Origin: JAAZKI01 sp012799905
Lineage (GTDB): Bacteria; Verrucomicrobiota; Lentisphaeria; Oligosphaerales; Oligosphaeraceae
Direction of reading: 5' to 3'
Assembly (NCBI GenBank): GCA_050949415.1
Contig: JBMNFR010000015.1
Location: forward strand, 434,001-498,000
DNA length: 64,000 nt
Shown one piece after another: positions 59,770 through 64,000 of the stretch. The translations under genes and the position numbers were made by a program. Under the pieces are notes generated by a model. The model searched no databases. It saw only the letters and a program-made list of their open reading frames with translations, and was not told where the DNA came from. The stretch's first letter is position 1. Each line of letters opens with the position of its first letter.

Positions 59770-61953
59770 ATGCACAGCGAAAAAAACACCGGCATTCACC
59801 TTGCCAGCCAAGAGTACACGCCCCTGAAAGTCGCCACGTCCGGGGTCTATTGGGACGCCGACTTCCAAAATCTGCTCCGCGACCGAGACGGCAGCGACCG
59901 AGAGCGCTTTTTCCCGCGCGCCGAACTCACCCCCAACGGCGTCCTCTTCTCGCTGACTGACCAAGGCCGCGAATTGGTCGCTGACAGCAAACCAATGACC
60001 CGGCACAAACTGCCGCCCCGCGAACTGGACCAATTCGTCGAAGCCATGATGAATTTTCAAAAGCTGGCTGACGATAGCCAGGCGAGCAACCAGGCGCCGC
60101 CGCCTGACCCAACCAAAATCGCTTTCATCAAAACATTCCGCCTGCCTGATCCCGACCGTCAGCCAGAATCCTATCGCCTGGCCGGCCCTTGGTTTGACCA
60201 ACGCCTGGTCGTGCTCTGGGGATATGACCGGCAGCCGGACGGCGGCAGCTTCCCTGCCAATGACGCCCAGGAAATCAGACAACGACTCCTGCCTTATGTG
60301 GACCCGCATCACGGCTGGCGCCGACTAAGCGCCCGCCTCCTGCACGTCGCCGCCGCGCTCCTGCTCATATTCCTGGTCTGGACGATGTTCCGTTCAGCCC
60401 AAGCGCCCGTAAATCGCTGCCCGACCTGCCAAGAAAAACTGACTACCGAAGGCGTCTGCCAAAACCGTTGCGCCGACTGCGGCGAGCACCTCCGCTCTGG
60501 ACAATGCCCGAGCTGCCGCCCGCGCGGCCAGCATCTGACCGTCGCCCCCAGGCAAGCCATTATGACCGGCGACGTCGTCACCGCCTGGGCTGACCAGCCC
60601 GGCCTCCTGAGCGTTGACGGCTACGCCAAGCGCCAAGTCACCTCTGCAAATGACAAAGTCCATTGCCGCTTTCCGATTGCCGGCGACTATGCCATCACCT
60701 GGGAACCGGAGGCAGGGGAGCTCAACGGCGAATTCGTCCGCCTCAGCGTCCGTGCGCCGCTGTCTGCGGAGCAGCCTGCCGCGCCCTTCCAAGCCGTGCT
60801 TCTGCTGCACCCCAACCCGGCCGCGCCTGGCCAAACCATCACGGCCATTGACGCATCGTTTACCGACGTTCCGAGCCGTTCCATCACCCACCGGGACATC
60901 CAATGGGGCGACCAAGCGCCCTGGCAGACGCTGGCCGAGGCAGGCAGCCGTTCCTTCCCAGCGCCCGGCTGCGTCCAAGTCACTCTCCGCGTCACTGATG
61001 ACACCGGCGCCACCGCCAGCAGCACGGTCACGCAGGTCGTCACAGAGCAGCCCATCGAACCGACTGCCGAATTAGACGTCACTCCAACCACCTGCCGCCC
61101 CGGCGAAATCGTCCTCGCACGAGACCTCACGCCAGACTGGCCGGAAAGTGCTGAAATACAGCGCGAAATCTCTTGGGGCGATGGCGACGACTTCGCACCC
61201 ATGCCAGACCAGGAAGCACGCCATGTCTTCACCAAGCCGGGAAGCTACCAAGTCACCTTGCGCCGGACTGATAGCAAGCGCCGCACTGTCACCGCCACCA
61301 AAACCGTCATCGCTCAAGCCGACATCAAGCCTGACGCCGACACACCAGCAGCCGCCCTGCTCTGCCGCCTCGCTCTCACGCCAGACATCGCCCTGGTCGG
61401 AGAACACGTCACCGCCACAGATGTCAGCGGGCACACCCACGTGACCCGCCGCCAAATCCGCTGGACCGCTGCTGGCGACTACGAAGACTTCACGCCCGCC
61501 GAAAATGCCCTCATCAACCCGGAGCGACAGAACACCTTCGCATCGCCTGGCCACTACGAAGTCACCTTAAAGCTCACCCTGCCGGACCAACGCGTAGTGA
61601 CCGACACCCGCCACCTCGAAGTCGTCCAGCCAGGACAAGAAGGCCTTGCGCCCCGCCAGCCAGTCTTTGTCATTTCGTCGCCGGATGTGTCTAACGCTGG
61701 CGACGCTGGTAAACGCCTGACCTACACCATCACCGCTGCCAGCAACGCTGACAAGATTGCCAGCTTCCATATCGATGACTTCACAATCGGCGGCCGCCCA
61801 GCCCACATTGACGGCCGTCAAGCCTCAATCGTCATCTCCACCGGCGGACAGCATGAGGTGCGCGCCCAAATAACCTATCAGACCACTGACGGACAAAGCA
61901 AAACCATCCCCCTGGTCGGCAAACAGCTCCGCACCGTCATCGAAGTGAAATAA
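59770..61953 (+). CDS. Membrane protein with double zinc ribbon and PKD-like repeats, gene 4 of the five-gene set
   Basis: The 727-residue protein has an N-terminal soluble domain (1-185), one membrane helix LLHVAAALLLIFLVWTMF (about 196-213), a double zinc ribbon with CPTCQ, CADCGEHL and CPSC (about 218-246), then three or four beta-sandwich repeats of the PKD/immunoglobulin type (about 265-630): DIQWGDQAPWQTL, REISWGDGDDFAPM and RQIRWTAAGDYEDF each sit at the same place in a repeat and are followed by PG.YQVTL or PG.YEVTL. The repeats should lie outside the cytoplasm only if the zinc ribbon does too; topology is therefore open. It starts 22 bp after gene 3. The family is not recognised. Confidence 0.7.
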   Translation: MHSEKNTGIHLASQEYTPLKVATSGVYWDADFQNLLRDRDGSDRERFFPRAELTPNGVLFSLTDQGRELVADSKPMTRHKLPPRELDQFVEAMMNFQKLADDSQASNQAPPPDPTKIAFIKTFRLPDPDRQPESYRLAGPWFDQRLVVLWGYDRQPDGGSFPANDAQEIRQRLLPYVDPHHGWRRLSARLLHVAAALLLIFLVWTMFRSAQAPVNRCPTCQEKLTTEGVCQNRCADCGEHLRSGQCPSCRPRGQHLTVAPRQAIMTGDVVTAWADQPGLLSVDGYAKRQVTSANDKVHCRFPIAGDYAITWEPEAGELNGEFVRLSVRAPLSAEQPAAPFQAVLLLHPNPAAPGQTITAIDASFTDVPSRSITHRDIQWGDQAPWQTLAEAGSRSFPAPGCVQVTLRVTDDTGATASSTVTQVVTEQPIEPTAELDVTPTTCRPGEIVLARDLTPDWPESAEIQREISWGDGDDFAPMPDQEARHVFTKPGSYQVTLRRTDSKRRTVTATKTVIAQADIKPDADTPAAALLCRLALTPDIALVGEHVTATDVSGHTHVTRRQIRWTAAGDYEDFTPAENALINPERQNTFASPGHYEVTLKLTLPDQRVVTDTRHLEVVQPGQEGLAPRQPVFVISSPDVSNAGDAGKRLTYTITAASNADKIASFHIDDFTIGGRPAHIDGRQASIVISTGGQHEVRAQITYQTTDGQSKTIPLVGKQLRTVIEVK

Positions 61954-61993
61954 AACAGCCGTCCGCCTGCAACTCTAACCCGAATTTTTCATC

Positions 61994-63976
61994 ATGGCCT
62001 GGACTTATCAAGGAAATGCCGGTCAGCAAAACCGCTGCGAAGACGTTGACGCTTTGCGTGACGCAGTACGAGTCGGCCGCCTGACCCGCTCCACCATCCT
62101 CTACGATACGACAACGAATACCACCCTGCCGGCCGGAACCCACCCGAGCCTCGACCAATGGTTCTATCAACGCGACGGCCTGCGCCAAGGTCCCTTCCCG
62201 GCCGCCACCCTCCGCCGAATGGCCGCCACTGGCAGACTCCTGCCTGACGACACGGTCACCGACCTCTTTGACCAGCAGCCGCGACCAGCTTTCCAAGACT
62301 TCGCCTTCCCAGAAAAAAACGGCCTGTTCAGCCGCCTTGGACAAGCCTTCCGCAACCGTAAACGCCGCGAAATCTCCCTGGCTTTAGTCGGCACCCAAGG
62401 CTGCGGCAAAACCGTCTTCGCCACGGTTCTCGCCAATCGACTCTCCCGAACTGATGCCGACCCAAACGCGGAATACCCAATCACCCTGACCCCGGCCAAC
62501 AACAACACCCTCCACTTCCAAGGCAAAAACTGGGACCTGCTGCAATCCGAGCAATGGCCGCCTGCCACCCAGCCGGGAAAATTCAAACGTCTGCAATGGA
62601 ATGCCGAACTGGCTGACGGACGGCCCTTCCGCCTCACCCTGCAAGACATGGCTGGGCACGACCTCCGAACCATCTTCTCCAGCTGCGCCGGCCTGAATGA
62701 CGACGGCAGTGACAGCGCCGCCAGCCAGACCCTCGCCCAAATCAACCTGTCCACCGAAGCCCAAAAAGCCATTGACTTCTGCAGTCGGGCTGACATCGTC
62801 CTCTTTCTCCTTAATCTCGACGACTTCTTTAACCTGGAGACCGACCGGCCAGCGCCCCTCCGCTCCCACAACGAGGTCATTCTGGCCGAAATGTTCCGCC
62901 AGCTTCGCAGCCAGGGCCGACGCTGCTGCCTGCTGCTGACCCAAATCGACCGCTATGCTATCCAGACCTCCTGGACTGACATCGGTCGCCGCGCCTTTCC
63001 CTTTCTCTGGCAACAATTTATCGCTACCGGCGACGTGCCGTTCTGCCCCTTGGCAGCCGTGGCCGAAGTCAAGCCAGCAACGGACGCGAAATCTTCGGCC
63101 GACGTTCCAGTCCCCGGCTTCCATTCCATTGGGCTGCACGAATTCTCAGTCTGGCTGGAAAAGGCCGTCGCTGACCTGCTCAGCGGCCGTGCGACACCCC
63201 GGGAAGACAGCGCTGCTCCCGTCCCCAGAGGCAAACGCCTGCGTTCGGCCTTCGCTCTTCTCAAGCAGCGGCTCAAGCGCTGGCGTCGTCGCCAACCGCG
63301 CGCTTTTCGGATCGCCGCCATTCTCGCCGCCGCCCTGCTGTTGCTTGCCGCAGCCTCCCTCTGGTGGCGATTCGGTATCGATCACCAGGCCAAGCTCTTA
63401 GCCAAAATCGAAGTAAATAACGCCAGGATTGACAACGCCCTGACCAAACGAAAAGCCATGCTTGAACAAATGGCCCTAAACATGCGCGAACGCATCCGCA
63501 GTCTGGAACAGGACGTCGCAACCATCAAAGACAAAGTCTCTTTCCAACATAAAAAGGACTTCATCGGCCCCTTTGACCTGGACGTAATCAATTCAAGCGC
63601 CATCGACCTGAGCGGCCTGGAGTTCGTCCTCTATTACCCTCAGCACGAGAAGAGCATACAGCTCATGGCTGATGTCCCCGCCCACAGCACTATCACGCTG
63701 ACCGATGTCATTCCCAGAGTCCTTCTCAATGCCGATTTCACCGCCGAAATCATCACCTGCAACATCATGGAAAGAGCCGCCAAGGCCAGGGACGCCCTCG
63801 CCCAACTCGACCAAGGCCAAATCACCGAAGCGGCCTTGTCTTTCTCCTTCATCCACAAAGATCACGCAGAGCTCCAAGCTCTGGACCATAAGCTCGATGA
63901 GTTCCAGCTAACTAAAACTCTCCTCGAAGACAAGCTCGCCCGAGTCCGAGCCGGCCACATCTGGCCCTGGCAGTAA
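61994..63976 (+). CDS. GYF-domain, P-loop GTPase-like, membrane-anchored coiled-coil protein, gene 5 of the five-gene set
   Basis: The 660-residue protein has four parts. Residues 50-90 match a bacterial GYF_2 domain (WFYQRDGLRQGPFPAATLRR). Residues 125-400 are a GTPase-like P-loop domain: G1 VGTQGCGKT (about 132-140), a G3-like LQDMAGHDLR (about 216-225) and a G4-like LLTQIDRYA (about 314-322). One membrane helix follows (IAAILAAALLLLAAASLWW, about 437-455), then a coiled coil (about 465-520) and a small beta domain. An internally facing GTPase with an outward coiled coil is inferred. The gene is complete, ending 24 bp before the window edge. The closest concept is the predicted double-GTPase conflict proteins, but this is a guess. 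Confidence 0.7.
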   Translation: MAWTYQGNAGQQNRCEDVDALRDAVRVGRLTRSTILYDTTTNTTLPAGTHPSLDQWFYQRDGLRQGPFPAATLRRMAATGRLLPDDTVTDLFDQQPRPAFQDFAFPEKNGLFSRLGQAFRNRKRREISLALVGTQGCGKTVFATVLANRLSRTDADPNAEYPITLTPANNNTLHFQGKNWDLLQSEQWPPATQPGKFKRLQWNAELADGRPFRLTLQDMAGHDLRTIFSSCAGLNDDGSDSAASQTLAQINLSTEAQKAIDFCSRADIVLFLLNLDDFFNLETDRPAPLRSHNEVILAEMFRQLRSQGRRCCLLLTQIDRYAIQTSWTDIGRRAFPFLWQQFIATGDVPFCPLAAVAEVKPATDAKSSADVPVPGFHSIGLHEFSVWLEKAVADLLSGRATPREDSAAPVPRGKRLRSAFALLKQRLKRWRRRQPRAFRIAAILAAALLLLAAASLWWRFGIDHQAKLLAKIEVNNARIDNALTKRKAMLEQMALNMRERIRSLEQDVATIKDKVSFQHKKDFIGPFDLDVINSSAIDLSGLEFVLYYPQHEKSIQLMADVPAHSTITLTDVIPRVLLNADFTAEIITCNIMERAAKARDALAQLDQGQITEAALSFSFIHKDHAELQALDHKLDEFQLTKTLLEDKLARVRAGHIWPWQ

Positions 63977-64000
63977 TGCCCGGCCAGGGACGCGTTGAAT

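Overview
The window reads as a chromosomal segment of a gut-type Lentisphaerota (Victivallales-like) bacterium. This is inferred from three pseudopilin genes with near-identical N-termini and a C-terminal DGH signature, from secreted or sugar-directed proteins of families common in that phylum (DUF4838, DUF5107, NamZ/DUF1343, CBM9-like, TIM-barrel glycosidase-like), and from GC-rich coding sequence separated by AT-rich, repeat-laden gaps. The host species cannot be named from sequence alone.

Layout. 1-9610 is a mostly plus-strand housekeeping block: a probable pyrE tail, secA, a PHP phosphatase, small membrane proteins, a membrane protein with an HExxH motif, a UvrD/PcrA helicase and a D12-class adenine methyltransferase. 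9828-11930 is a RecQ helicase fused to a phosphoribosyltransferase-like domain, followed directly by an IS1380-family insertion sequence. 13973-32960 and 46647-50721 form an accessory carbohydrate region, nearly all on the minus strand: pseudopilins, an M14 carboxypeptidase, a BNR-repeat sialidase-like protein, a DUF4838 protein, a NamZ-like muramidase overlapping a DUF5107/TPR protein, a GDPD phosphodiesterase and secreted glycosidase-like proteins. One AraC regulator there carries an in-frame stop.

32961-46646 is a 13.7 kb mosaic mobile element, foreign in style (Firmicutes-like), inserted in the middle of a lipoprotein glycosidase-like gene. It is flanked by a GA dinucleotide at both ends, as expected for a TndX/TnpX-type large serine recombinase. 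Removing the element with one GA copy restores an open frame of about 815 codons. Cargo: two large serine recombinases, TnpW, a TetR-controlled ABC exporter cassette, a Cys-rich KTR protein, an IS256-family element, a relaxase remnant, other gene fragments, and an intact tet(W) tetracycline resistance gene with its leader peptide and attenuator.

51257-63976 is plus strand again: a B12-binding radical SAM protein, then a five-gene set that is the best candidate here for a poorly described system. It encodes a P-loop protein resembling SrfC-type 'virulence factors', an actin/HSP70-fold SrfB-like ATPase, a one-TM protein, a one-TM protein with zinc ribbons and PKD-like repeats, and a GYF-domain/P-loop GTPase-like/TM/coiled-coil protein. 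The last three are membrane-anchored and the first two look soluble, suggesting a nucleotide-driven envelope complex. Its function is unknown.

Intergenic gaps carry at least three dispersed repeat families, described individually. No tRNA, rRNA or CRISPR array was recognised.
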